Positions 1 to 7,948 of a DNA stretch of 9,612 bases are shown here, piece by piece. A program made the position numbers and the translations under genes. This DNA is from Owenweeksia sp964619125. GTDB taxonomy: Bacteria > Bacteroidota > Bacteroidia > Flavobacteriales > Schleiferiaceae. The first letter of the stretch is position 1; the number at the start of each line of letters is the position of its first letter. The notes beneath the pieces were generated by a model. That model made no database searches. It saw only the letters and a list, made by a program, of their open reading frames with translations, and was not told the DNA's origin. The stretch lies in contig CAZUCA010000086.1 in NCBI GenBank assembly GCA_964619125.1, positions 1-9,612 of the forward strand, written 5' to 3'.

Positions 1-1176
1 GGCCATATCTTTGGGAAGACCACATTCGTGCAGCTTCATTTCAGGACCTACCACGATCACCGAACGAGCCGAGTAGTCAACCCGCTTACCAAGCAGGTTT
101 TGACGGAAACGACCTTGCTTACCTTTCAGAGAGTCTGAAAGTGATTTCAGGGCACGGTTGCTGTCAGTTTTTACAGCGCTCGATTTACGGGTGTTATCAA
201 ACAGTGAGTCTACCGCCTCCTGGAGCATACGCTTCTCGTTACGCAGGATCACTTCCGGAGCCTTGATCTCAAGCAGACGCTTAAGACGGTTGTTACGGAT
301 GATCACCCGACGATAGAGGTCGTTCAGGTCGGAGGTGGCAAAACGGCCACCGTCCAAGGGCACCAGCGGACGCAGTTCGGGTGGAATAACCGGTACCACC
401 TTCACGATCATCCACTCGGGGCGGTTCTCGATACGGGTATTGGCATCGCGGAAAGCTTCCACTACCTGCAGGCGCTTAAGGGCCTCCTGCTTACGCTGTT
501 GTGAAGTTTCGGTGTTGGCCTTGTGACGCAGATCATAGGAAAGCTGATCGAGGTCAAGACGGCTCAACAGGCCGATCAGGGCCTCAGCCCCCATCTTGGC
601 GATAAACTTATTGGGATCGCTTTCGTCGAGGTACTGGTTTTCTACCGGCAGGCGCTCCAGGGCTTCCAGGTATTCCTCTTCGGTGAGGTATTCCATAAAG
701 CCAAAGGGAGAACCGTCAGGCTTGGTAGCGGCACCTGACTGGATTACTACGTAACGTTCGTAGTAAATAATCATATCGAGCTTCTTGGTGGGCAGACCCA
801 GCAAGTAGCCAATTTTGTTGGGCAGTGATTTGAAGTACCAGATGTGAGCCACAGGAACCACCAGGTTGATGTGACCTACACGCTCTCTCCTCACCTTCTT
901 TTCAGTTACTTCTACCCCACAGCGATCACACACGATACCCTTGTAACGGATACGCTTGTACTTACCGCAGGCACATTCGTAATCCTTTACAGGACCGAAG
1001 ATGCGCTCACAAAACAGACCATCGCGCTCAGGTTTGTGCGTACGATAGTTGATTGTTTCGGGTTTCAGCACTTCACCGTGCGAGCGCTCCAGAAGGAACT
1101 CAGGCGAAGCCAGGCTAATGGTAATGCTCTGGAAGTTGCTGCTGTAACTGTTTTTATCGTTTTTCCTTAAAGCCAT
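1..1176 (-). CDS. rpoC: RNA polymerase subunit beta' (RpoC), N-terminal 392 residues
   Basis: Largest catalytic subunit of RNA polymerase; with beta it forms the DNA clamp and active centre. The frame is open from ATG at 1176 to the left edge, so only the first 392 residues are present and the rest lies outside. The N-terminal zinc-binding domain is intact, with cysteines at 68, 70, 83 and 86 (CxC...CxxC), two positions lower than in E. coli. Residues about 355-392 carry the highly conserved stretch GRFRQNLLGKRVDYSARSV and then GLPKDMA, which in E. coli lies at the clamp and switch region near the active site. The catalytic NADFDGD motif would lie just beyond the edge and cannot be checked. 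The start is clear: the protein begins MALRKND, 36 nt after the rpoB stop, in the usual rpoBC arrangement. No Shine-Dalgarno motif precedes it. Nothing looks broken in the visible part. Confidence 0.97.
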   Translation of the reverse strand, partial: MALRKNDKNSYSSNFQSITISLASPEFLLERSHGEVLKPETINYRTHKPERDGLFCERIFGPVKDYECACGKYKRIRYKGIVCDRCGVEVTEKKVRRERVGHINLVVPVAHIWYFKSLPNKIGYLLGLPTKKLDMIIYYERYVVIQSGAATKPDGSPFGFMEYLTEEEYLEALERLPVENQYLDESDPNKFIAKMGAEALIGLLSRLDLDQLSYDLRHKANTETSQQRKQEALKRLQVVEAFRDANTRIENRPEWMIVKVVPVIPPELRPLVPLDGGRFATSDLNDLYRRVIIRNNRLKRLLEIKAPEVILRNEKRMLQEAVDSLFDNTRKSSAVKTDSNRALKSLSDSLKGKQGRFRQNLLGKRVDYSARSVIVVGPEMKLHECGLPKDMA

Positions 1177-1212
1177 GTATATCGGAAAATTAAATTCTTA
1201 AAAATGTGACGA

Positions 1213-4200
1213 TTAATCCAGAGTGATTTTCAAACCTAGCCCGTTGAGTTCGTGCAACAGTACGTTGAACGATTCGGGGATACCGGGTTCCGGCATCGGC
1301 TCTCCTTTCACGATGGTTTCGTAGGTCTTGGCACGTCCCAGTACGTCATCCGACTTCACAGTCAGGATTTCGCGCAGGATGTTAGAAGCACCGAAGGCCT
1401 CCAGTGCCCATACCTCCATCTCACCGAAACGCTGGCCACCAAACTGGGCTTTACCACCGAGGGGCTGTTGCGTGATGAGTGAGTATGGTCCGATAGAACG
1501 TGCGTGCATCTTGTCGTCTACCATATGACCCAGTTTCAGCATGTAAATCACACCTACTGATGCAGCCTGGTCAAAACGCTTACCGGTACCACCGTCGTAA
1601 AGGTAGGTATGGCCAAAGCGTGGAATACCGGCCTGATCAGTATACTGGTTAATATCATCGATAGAAGCACCATCGAAGATGGGGGTAGCAAACTTCTTGT
1701 TGAGCTTTTTACCGGCCCAGCCCAGTACGGTCTCATAAATCTGACCGATATTCATCCGCGAGGGTACCCCCAGTGGGTTGAGTACAATGTCAACCGGGGT
1801 GCCATCTTCGAGGAAGGGCATGTCTTCGTCACGCACGATCTTAGCTACGATACCTTTGTTACCGTGGCGACCGGCCATCTTATCACCTACTTTCAGCTTG
1901 CGCTTCTTAGCGATGTACACTTTGGCCATTTTCACGATACCAGAAGGCAGTTCGTCACCAATGCTGATGGTGAAACGCTCACGCTTGTACACACCCAACA
2001 GATCGTTAACCTTGATCTTGTAGTTGTGGATGAGAGTAGCGATCATCTCGTTTTTATCAGCGTCAGTAGTCCAGGTACCGCCAGTGATACGGGTGTAGTC
2101 ATCGATGCTGTTGAGGGCCTTTTGGGTAAACTTGGTACCCTTGGGAATTACTTCCTCATTGAGATCGTTTTTCACACCCTGGCTGGTTTTACCTGCTACC
2201 AGAATATTCAGCTTCTCGAGGAATTTCTGACGTACAGTTTCAACCTGCATGTTGAATTCATCCTCAAGCTTGTCCAGTTGCTCCTTATCGGTTTGACGGG
2301 TCTTCTTGTCTTTTACCGAACGGGCAAACAGTTTCTTGTCAATTACCACCCCTTTCAGTGAAGGAGAAGCTTTCAGTGAAGCGTCTTTAACGTCACCGGC
2401 CTTGTCACCAAAGATGGCACGCAGCAGTTTCTCTTCCGGAGTAGGATCCGATTCACCTTTAGGAGTGATCTTACCGATCAGGATATCGCCGGCCGAAACT
2501 TCAGCTCCCACGCGGATGATACCGTTCTCGTCAAGATCTTTGGTGGCTTCCTCACTTACGTTAGGGATATCAGCAGTAAGCTCCTCGGCTCCCAGCTTGG
2601 TATCGCGCACGTCGAGTGAGTACTCGTCAATATGAATAGAGGTGAAGATATCCTCACGCACTACTCTTTCTGAAATTACAATCGCATCCTCAAAGTTGTA
2701 ACCTTTCCAGGGCATAAATGCTACCTGCATGTTACGACCGAGGGCCAGCTCACCTTTTTCGGTGGCATAACCTTCACAAAGCACCTGACCTTTGCTAACA
2801 CGCTCACCCTTGCTTACGATAGGCTTAATGTTGATGCAGGTACCCTGATTGGTTTTGCGGAACTTCACCAGGTTGTAAGTTTTGAAGTCATCTTCAAAGC
2901 TCACCAGGCGATCGTCGTCGGTGCGATCATACTTAATTCTGATTTTCTCAGCGTCTACATAATCCACTTCGCCATCGCCTTCCGCGTTGATCAGCACCCG
3001 TGAGTCGGTAGCTACGCGGCCTTCAAGACCAGTACCTACGATAGGGGCTTCGGGGCGAAGCAGTGGAACTGCCTGACGCATCATGTTTGATCCCATCAGG
3101 GCCCGGTTCGCATCATCGTGTTCCAGGAATGGAATCATCGAAGCCGAAATCGAAGCGATCTGGTTCGGCGATACGTCCATGTAGTCGATCTTCTCAGGCT
3201 CAACCAAGGGATAATCCGCTTCCTCACGTACTTTCACACGATCGTTAACGAAGTTACCGTCGTCTTTAAGTGGGGCGTTGGCCTGGGCGATTACGCGTTC
3301 TTCCTCTTCCTCGGCGCTCAGGTATACCGGAGATTTACCGAAGTCAATCTTTCCTTCTTCTACCTGGCGATAAGGAGTTTCGAGGAAGCCCATGCGGTTT
3401 ACTTTTGCGTAAACACACATTGAAGAGATCAAACCAATGTTTGGTCCTTCAGGGGTTTCAATGGGGCAAAGGCGACCGTAGTGGGTATAGTGAACGTCAC
3501 GTACCTCAAAGCCGGCTCTTTCACGCGAAAGACCACCAGGTCCGAGGGCAGACAGCCTACGCTTGTGAGTAACCTCGGCAAGCGGGTTAGTCTGGTCCAT
3601 AAACTGCGACAGCTGGTTGGTGCCGAAGAAAGAGTTGATCACTGAAGACAGGGTCTTGGCGTTGATCAGGTCAATCGGGGTAAACACCTCATTGTCGCGC
3701 ACATTCATACGCTCACGGATAGTACGGGCCATACGGGCCAGGCCTACACCAAACTGGTTGGCCATTTGCTCCCCAACGGTACGTACCCTACGGTTGCTCA
3801 GGTGATCGATATCATCAACCTCTGCTTTAGAGTTGATCAGCTCGATCAAATATTTTACGATGCTAAGGATATCTTCCTTAGTCAGTACCTGCACGTCGCT
3901 CTCGATGTCGAGACCCAGTTTCTTATTGAGGCGGTAACGACCTACTTCACCGAGGTTGTAACGCTGCTCGGAGAAGAACAGCTTGTCGATGATACCACGG
4001 GCAGTTTCCTCGTCTGGTGGCTCGGCATTACGCAGCTGACGGTAGATGTGCTCCACCGCTTCCTTCTCGGAGTTGGTGGGGTCTTTTTGCAGGGTATTGT
4101 GAATGATGCTGTATTCAGAAGCTTCGATATCCTCTTTGTGCAGGAGGATGGTCTGAACGTCAGCATCAACGATTTCTTCAATATGCTCTTTCTCAAGCAC

Positions 4201-5037
4201 GGTATCGCGATCGAGTACTACCTCGTTACGCTCAATAGACACCACTTCACCGGTATCTTCGTCCACAAAGTCCTCGATCCAGGTTTTCAGTACGCGGGCA
4301 GCCAGTTTTCTACCCAGTACTTTCTTCAGTCCTGATTTCGACACCTTAACCTCTTCAGCGAGGTCAAATATTTCGAGGATATCCTTATCGCGCTCATAAC
4401 CAATTGAGCGGAGCAGGGTGGTAAGAGGTAACTTCTTCTTACGATCGATGTAAGCATACATCACGCTGTTAATGTCGGTGGCAAACTCAATCCAGCTTCC
4501 CTTAAAAGGAATAATACGAGCTGAATAGAGCTTGGTACCGTTAGCGTGGTAGCTCTGTCCAAAAAACACACCAGGTGAACGGTGGAGCTGCGATACGATA
4601 ACGCGCTCGGCACCATTTACAATAAAGGTACCCCTAGGTGACATATAAGGGATGGTACCCAGGTACACATCCTGAACAATAGTCTCGAAGTCCTCGTGTT
4701 CAGGATCGGTACAATACAGTTTAAGGCGGGCCTTGAGGGGCACGCTAAAGGTCAGACCACGGGCGATACACTCCTCTTCGCTATAGCGGGGAGGATCGAT
4801 AAAGTAATCCAGAAACTCCAGTACAAACTGGTTTCTGGCGTCCGTGATAGGAAAGTTTTCACTAAAGGTCTTGTAAAGTCCTTCGTTCTCCCGGTCAGCT
4901 GGTTTGGTGTCGAGTTGGAAAAAGTCGTGGAAGGAACGAAGTTGAATATCCAAAAAGTCAGGATAGTCAAATGCATTCTTAATCGATGCAAAATTTACTC
5001 TCTCCTCGAATTTTTTGGTAACTGGGTTTTTGGACAT
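1213..5037 (-). CDS. rpoB: RNA polymerase subunit beta (RpoB)
   Basis: Second catalytic subunit of RNA polymerase and the rifamycin target; 1274 residues, full length for Bacteroidota. RSPGVFF lies near residue 155. The rifampicin region QLSQFMDQTNPLAEV-THKRRLSAL includes D481, H491 and S496, equivalent to E. coli D516, H526 and S531, all in the susceptible state. The active-centre motif GDKMAGRHGNKG spans residues 1051-1062 and supplies K1053 and K1061, equivalent to the E. coli catalytic-site lysines 1065 and 1073. The C-terminal GGKAQFGGQRFGEMEVWALEA near residue 1200 is the conserved contact with beta'. A charged, helical insert of about 100 residues (roughly 910-1030) sits where E. coli has its second large lineage-specific insertion. 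The start MSKNPVTKKFEERVNF is preceded by a U-rich stretch without Shine-Dalgarno and, 32 nt upstream, by a terminator-like hairpin. rpoC follows after 36 nt. Stop codon TAA. Confidence 0.99.
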   Translation of the reverse strand: MSKNPVTKKFEERVNFASIKNAFDYPDFLDIQLRSFHDFFQLDTKPADRENEGLYKTFSENFPITDARNQFVLEFLDYFIDPPRYSEEECIARGLTFSVPLKARLKLYCTDPEHEDFETIVQDVYLGTIPYMSPRGTFIVNGAERVIVSQLHRSPGVFFGQSYHANGTKLYSARIIPFKGSWIEFATDINSVMYAYIDRKKKLPLTTLLRSIGYERDKDILEIFDLAEEVKVSKSGLKKVLGRKLAARVLKTWIEDFVDEDTGEVVSIERNEVVLDRDTVLEKEHIEEIVDADVQTILLHKEDIEASEYSIIHNTLQKDPTNSEKEAVEHIYRQLRNAEPPDEETARGIIDKLFFSEQRYNLGEVGRYRLNKKLGLDIESDVQVLTKEDILSIVKYLIELINSKAEVDDIDHLSNRRVRTVGEQMANQFGVGLARMARTIRERMNVRDNEVFTPIDLINAKTLSSVINSFFGTNQLSQFMDQTNPLAEVTHKRRLSALGPGGLSRERAGFEVRDVHYTHYGRLCPIETPEGPNIGLISSMCVYAKVNRMGFLETPYRQVEEGKIDFGKSPVYLSAEEEEERVIAQANAPLKDDGNFVNDRVKVREEADYPLVEPEKIDYMDVSPNQIASISASMIPFLEHDDANRALMGSNMMRQAVPLLRPEAPIVGTGLEGRVATDSRVLINAEGDGEVDYVDAEKIRIKYDRTDDDRLVSFEDDFKTYNLVKFRKTNQGTCINIKPIVSKGERVSKGQVLCEGYATEKGELALGRNMQVAFMPWKGYNFEDAIVISERVVREDIFTSIHIDEYSLDVRDTKLGAEELTADIPNVSEEATKDLDENGIIRVGAEVSAGDILIGKITPKGESDPTPEEKLLRAIFGDKAGDVKDASLKASPSLKGVVIDKKLFARSVKDKKTRQTDKEQLDKLEDEFNMQVETVRQKFLEKLNILVAGKTSQGVKNDLNEEVIPKGTKFTQKALNSIDDYTRITGGTWTTDADKNEMIATLIHNYKIKVNDLLGVYKRERFTISIGDELPSGIVKMAKVYIAKKRKLKVGDKMAGRHGNKGIVAKIVRDEDMPFLEDGTPVDIVLNPLGVPSRMNIGQIYETVLGWAGKKLNKKFATPIFDGASIDDINQYTDQAGIPRFGHTYLYDGGTGKRFDQAASVGVIYMLKLGHMVDDKMHARSIGPYSLITQQPLGGKAQFGGQRFGEMEVWALEAFGASNILREILTVKSDDVLGRAKTYETIVKGEPMPEPGIPESFNVLLHELNGLGLKITLD

Positions 5038-5069
5038 TTGAGAAAAATAAAGTTAAATAAACACAAAAG

Positions 5070-5111
5070 GGTTTAGGCCTATCCCCGCAGTTAACGGGGA
5101 AGACCTAAACC
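5070..5111 (-). terminator. rplL-rpoB intergenic hairpin, probable attenuator
   Basis: The minus-strand transcript can fold into a long stem-loop. The 5' arm GGUUUAGGUCUUCCCCG pairs with CGGGGAUAGGCCUAAACC around the 7-nt loop UUAACUG, giving 17 pairs with one bulged U and one G·U wobble. A broken U-rich tract, CUUUUGUGUUUAUUU, follows at once, and rpoB starts 32 nt downstream. This resembles an intrinsic terminator. Because rpoB has no promoter I can recognise, partial read-through (attenuation) fits best: it would lower polymerase subunit output relative to L7/L12. E. coli has both an attenuator and an RNase III site in the same gap, so a processing stem is the main alternative. The structure is read from the sequence; the function is inferred. 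Confidence 0.68.
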
Positions 5112-5141
5112 AAATCTTTAGAAGACGTTTAAATTAAGCTA

Positions 5142-5519
5142 TTACTTAATCTCAACTTCTGCACCGGCTTCTTCCAATTGAGATTTCAGTGCATCAGCCT
5201 CGTCTTTAGCAACACCTTCTTTCAAAGGCTTAGGAGCTTCGTCTACCAGGGCTTTAGCTTCTTTCAGGCCAAGACCGGTCAGTTCTTTAACCAGTTTTAC
5301 AACGGCCAGCTTAGAGCCACCTGCAGACTTAAGGATTACGTCAAATTCAGTTTTCTCTTCGGCACCACCGCCTTCGCCACCACCAGCTGGTCCGGCTACG
5401 GCTACTGCTGCAGCGGCAGGCTCAATGCCATGCTCTTCTTTCAGGTAGTCAGCCAGTTCGTTTACTTCTTTTACGGTAAGGTTTACCAGCTGATCGCCTA
5501 GTTCTTTAATATCCGCCAT
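5142..5519 (-). CDS. rplL: 50S ribosomal protein L7/L12
   Basis: Stalk protein of the large ribosomal subunit, present as several dimers bound to L10; it recruits translational GTPases such as EF-Tu and EF-G and stimulates GTP hydrolysis. At 125 residues it has the family's usual length and three-part build. Residues 1-32 form the helical dimerisation domain. Residues about 33-56 form a flexible hinge rich in Ala and Gly, ending in an acidic patch. Residues 57-125 form the globular C-terminal domain, with the factor-binding helices around KLAVVKLVKELTGLGLKEAK (70-89). The start is unambiguous (MADIKELGDQL). The gene lies 68 nt after rplJ and 104 nt before rpoB. The upstream region is A/U-rich and lacks Shine-Dalgarno. 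Stop codon TAA. Confidence 0.98.
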   Translation of the reverse strand: MADIKELGDQLVNLTVKEVNELADYLKEEHGIEPAAAAVAVAGPAGGGEGGGAEEKTEFDVILKSAGGSKLAVVKLVKELTGLGLKEAKALVDEAPKPLKEGVAKDEADALKSQLEEAGAEVEIK

Positions 5520-5587
5520 TTCGGTATTAGTTTAATAAAAATTAATAATTACGCTTTATGTGGAAGCATGAGTGCGTACACAGTTAA

Positions 5588-6118
5588 TTAAGCTGCGTCT
5601 CCTCTTTCCTCGAGAGCCTTCATCAGGCCGCCCAGGGTGTTCTTGCCACTCTGCAGGGCAGAGATAACATTCTTGGCAGGAGATTGCAGCAGGGTGATAA
5701 CGTCACCGATAAGCTCTTCGCGGCTTTTGAGGGCAGCAAGGGCATCGAGTTGCTCATCACCTTTGTAAATTGCCTCTTCAACGTAGGCACCCTTAAGGAT
5801 AGGCTTCTTAGGGCCTTTCTTTCTAAACTCCTTAATGAGCTTAGCAGGGGCATTACCCGTTTCAGAGATCATGATGCTGGTGTTACCCTTCAGAGTGTCA
5901 AAAAGGTCGTCGAAGCTCTTTTCAGACTTCTCCATCGCTTTTTTCAGGAGGGTGTTTTTCACCACATTGATCTTCACTCCGTTTTTGAAGCAAAGTCTGC
6001 GCAGATCGCTGGTCTGCTGGGCATCAAGTCCGGCAATGTCAGCGATGTACACAAAGTCCGTGCCTTTGAGTACTTCTGTCAGATTGTCTATTTCTTTATT
6101 TTTTTCTTCTCTGGTCAT
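5588..6118 (-). CDS. rplJ: 50S ribosomal protein L10
   Basis: Base of the L7/L12 stalk: its N-terminal domain binds 23S rRNA next to L11, and its long C-terminal helix carries L7/L12 dimers. The protein has 176 residues, normal for L10. The basic segment at about 39-62 (LRRLCFKNGVKINVVKNTLL) is the conserved RNA-binding part. Residues about 133-170, with SPAKNVISALQSGKNTLGGL, match the C-terminal helix that docks L7/L12. Start MTREEKNKEI lies 24 nt after the rplA stop. In E. coli and Firmicutes L10 represses its own operon through a long leader before rplJ; a 24-nt gap cannot hold such a leader unless it lies inside rplA. No Shine-Dalgarno motif. Stop codon TAA. Confidence 0.98.
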   Translation of the reverse strand: MTREEKNKEIDNLTEVLKGTDFVYIADIAGLDAQQTSDLRRLCFKNGVKINVVKNTLLKKAMEKSEKSFDDLFDTLKGNTSIMISETGNAPAKLIKEFRKKGPKKPILKGAYVEEAIYKGDEQLDALAALKSREELIGDVITLLQSPAKNVISALQSGKNTLGGLMKALEERGDAA

Positions 6119-6142
6119 TTTCCAAGGATCTTTTCAGATGGA

Positions 6143-6832
6143 TTAAACAGATTTAGGATCGATCGCAATCCCGGGAGTCATGGTACCGCTCATACTGATG
6201 CTTTTCACATAAGTACCTTTAGCAGCACTTGGCTTCATACGCAGGAGGGTCTTAATCAGTTCCTCTGCATTTTCCTTGATCTTTCCGGCTTCAAATGAAG
6301 TCTTCCCAACGGTTGCATGCACGATTCCGTAGCGATCCACTTTAAAGTCGATCTTACCGGCTTTCACCTCAGATACGGCTTTAGCCACATCCATGGTTAC
6401 AGTACCGGTTTTAGGGTTTGGCATCAAACCACGGGGACCGAGGATACGACCCAAAGGACCAATCTTACCCATTACGCTAGGCATGGTTACGATTACGTCC
6501 ACATCAGTCCATCCACCTTTGATCTTTTCAATGTATTCGTCGAGACCGGCATAGTCAGCACCGGCGTCCTTAGCTTCCTGCTCTTTGTCAGGCGTAACCA
6601 GGGCCAGTACCTTCACGTCTTTACCGGTACCGTGAGGCAGGGTTACAACACCGCGTACCATCTGGTTGGCTTTACGTGGGTCTACACCCAGGCGTACGGC
6701 CAAATCAACGGTAGAGTCGAATTTGGTGCTGCTCATATCTTTCACCAAAGCACTGGCATCATCCAAAGAATAGTTCTTATTCTTATCGAGTTTTTCCAGT
6801 GCCGCTTTTCTATTCTTGCTTACTACAGCCAT
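6143..6832 (-). CDS. rplA: 50S ribosomal protein L1
   Basis: Protein of the L1 stalk, which moves with deacylated tRNA as it leaves the E site; in many bacteria L1 also represses its own operon by binding the mRNA near rplK. The length of 229 residues is typical. Domain I is built from residues 1-67 and 159-229 and holds the rRNA-binding surface; domain II is about 68-158. The L1 family signature is at 123-144, including KIGPLGRILGPRGLMPNPKT. The C-terminal YVKSISMSGTMTPGIAID is also conserved. The start MAVVSKNRKAALEKL lies 19 nt after the rplK stop, so the pair is probably co-translated. No Shine-Dalgarno motif. Stop codon TAA. Confidence 0.98.
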   Translation of the reverse strand: MAVVSKNRKAALEKLDKNKNYSLDDASALVKDMSSTKFDSTVDLAVRLGVDPRKANQMVRGVVTLPHGTGKDVKVLALVTPDKEQEAKDAGADYAGLDEYIEKIKGGWTDVDVIVTMPSVMGKIGPLGRILGPRGLMPNPKTGTVTMDVAKAVSEVKAGKIDFKVDRYGIVHATVGKTSFEAGKIKENAEELIKTLLRMKPSAAKGTYVKSISMSGTMTPGIAIDPKSV

Positions 6833-6851
6833 TACTTAAGTTCTTTAGAAA

Positions 6852-7289
6852 TTAATATGGTTTAGTACCGGTGATTGTGAGACCCATACTGCGCGCAGTA
6901 CCGGCAACCATACTCATAGCCGATTCGATAGTAAAGGCATTGAGGTCGGCCATTTTATCTTCAGCAATAGCTTTTACGCTATCCCATGATACTTTACCAA
7001 CTTTCTGGAGGTTACTCTGTGGAGAACCCTTCTTTACTTTAGCAGCTTCCATTAACTGTACTGCAGCCGGTGGTGTTTTGATTACAAAGTCGAACGACTT
7101 GTCGGCATAAACAGTAATAATAACCGGCAGCACTTTTCCTTGCTTGTCCTGGGTACGGGCGTTGAACTGCTTACAGAACTCCATAATGTTCACCCCCTTG
7201 GCACCCAGTGCGGGACCTACGGGAGGCGAAGGGTTTGCAGCACCACCTCTTACCTGAAGCTTGATTAGAGCGCTTACTTCTTTTGCCAT
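6852..7289 (-). CDS. rplK: 50S ribosomal protein L11
   Basis: Binds the GTPase-associated centre of 23S rRNA at the foot of the L7/L12 stalk and is the thiopeptide target together with that rRNA. The protein has 145 residues from the ATG at 7289. That ATG is preferred over an upstream in-frame ATG at 7325, which would add 12 residues (MFRQLINIRKKK) absent from the family; MAKEVSALIKLQV is the normal L11 N-terminus. The N-terminal domain (1 to about 70) contains NPSPPVGPALG at 19-29, with the prolines P22, P23 and P26 of the thiopeptide-binding region. The RNA-binding C-terminal domain covers about 76-145 and ends GLTITGTKPY. A purine-rich AGAAAGAAGAAA precedes the start, not a true Shine-Dalgarno. 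Stop codon TAA. Confidence 0.97.
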   Translation of the reverse strand: MAKEVSALIKLQVRGGAANPSPPVGPALGAKGVNIMEFCKQFNARTQDKQGKVLPVIITVYADKSFDFVIKTPPAAVQLMEAAKVKKGSPQSNLQKVGKVSWDSVKAIAEDKMADLNAFTIESAMSMVAGTARSMGLTITGTKPY

Positions 7290-7311
7290 TTTCTTCTTTC
7301 TAATATTTATT

Positions 7312-7350
7312 AATTGTCTAAACAATTGCCGTGGATGGAAGCTTCCCCGG
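7312..7350 (-). promoter_or_regulatory. Possible structured leader of rplK
   Basis: The 86-nt gap between nusG and rplK can form two adjacent hairpins in the minus-strand RNA. The first (7350 to 7329) pairs CCG-GGA with UCC-CGG across one G·A mismatch, with an 8-nt loop. The second (7327 to 7312) is a perfect 6-bp stem, AAUUGU/ACAAUU, with loop UUAG. The second stem ends 22 nt before the rplK start. In E. coli, L1 represses rplK-rplA from a site in this leader, so an L1-binding element is a reasonable guess. The stems are short and I cannot confirm the L1 consensus. No U-tract follows, which argues against a terminator. Confidence 0.3.
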
Positions 7351-7375
7351 ACTTATTCAGAGCTCACATTCTTTT

Positions 7376-7927
7376 TTAAGACTCCTTCTCTACTTGCATA
7401 TAGCTAAGCTCGAGAGGAGTTTTTCTACCGAAGATTTTCACCATTACTTCAAGCTTGCGCTTCTCTTCGTTGATCTTCTCAATAGTACCATTAAAACCAT
7501 TGAAAGGACCATCGATAACTTTTACTGTTTCGCCCACAATAAAAGGGATGTTAATCTTCTCATCAACGTCAGAGAGTTCATCTACTTTACCAAGCATACG
7601 GTTCACTTCTGACTGGCGCAAAGGCACGGGATCGCCGCCTTTGGTTTCACCCAAAAAGCCGATCACCCCGTTGATATTCTTTATGATGTGAACCATCTCA
7701 CCAGTGAGATTGGCTTCCACCATAATATATCCGGGGAAGTAGTTGCGCTCTTTGCTTACCTTTTTACCATTGCGGATCTGGTAAACTTTTTCGGTAGGCA
7801 CCAACACCTGACCGAAATAATCCTGCAGATTCTGGTAATCTATTTCATTTTCGATGTAGCCCTTGATCTTATTTTCCTGTCCGGAAATAGCTCTGACTAC
7901 ATACCATTGTTTTCCGCTTTCGCTCAT
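7376..7927 (-). CDS. nusG: Transcription termination/antitermination factor NusG
   Basis: Elongation factor that binds RNA polymerase and links it to the ribosome or Rho. The protein has 183 residues, standard for NusG. The NGN domain covers about residues 5-115, starting with QWYVVRAISGQENKIKGYI and containing the conserved NYFPGYIMVEA (62-72). The KOW domain lies at about 130-180, with GETVKVIDGPFNGFNGTIEK and a following beta-rich tail. There is no large domain insertion of the kind seen in specialised NusG paralogues such as UpxY-type factors, and the position between secE and rplK marks it as the housekeeping copy. It lies 21 nt after secE. The start MSESGKQWYVV agrees with family length. 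No Shine-Dalgarno motif. Stop codon TAA. Confidence 0.98.
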   Translation of the reverse strand: MSESGKQWYVVRAISGQENKIKGYIENEIDYQNLQDYFGQVLVPTEKVYQIRNGKKVSKERNYFPGYIMVEANLTGEMVHIIKNINGVIGFLGETKGGDPVPLRQSEVNRMLGKVDELSDVDEKINIPFIVGETVKVIDGPFNGFNGTIEKINEEKRKLEVMVKIFGRKTPLELSYMQVEKES

Positions 7928-7948
7928 CTTTATACCGGCTTCTGCTTA

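Noticed and set aside
1609..2361. Plus-strand open frame of 250 codons opposite rpoB
   Set aside because: It lies wholly antisense to conserved rpoB codons, has no family resemblance, and is one of several such frames produced by biased codon use in highly expressed genes.
3766..4335. Plus-strand open frame of 189 codons opposite rpoB
   Set aside because: Antisense shadow of rpoB; the true minus-strand protein is unambiguous here.
5520..5587. A/U stem (TTAAT/ATTAA) between rplJ and rplL as a terminator
   Set aside because: It has only five A-U pairs, too weak to terminate; the region is better read as an A/U-rich translation start context for rplL.
5684..6298. Plus-strand open frame of 204 codons across rplJ and the end of rplA
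   Set aside because: Antisense to two conserved ribosomal protein genes; no supporting start context or homology.
7290..7325. Longer rplK from ATG at 7325
   Set aside because: The extra MFRQLINIRKKK is not part of L11, and the segment includes part of the leader hairpin; the ATG at 7289 gives the standard N-terminus.
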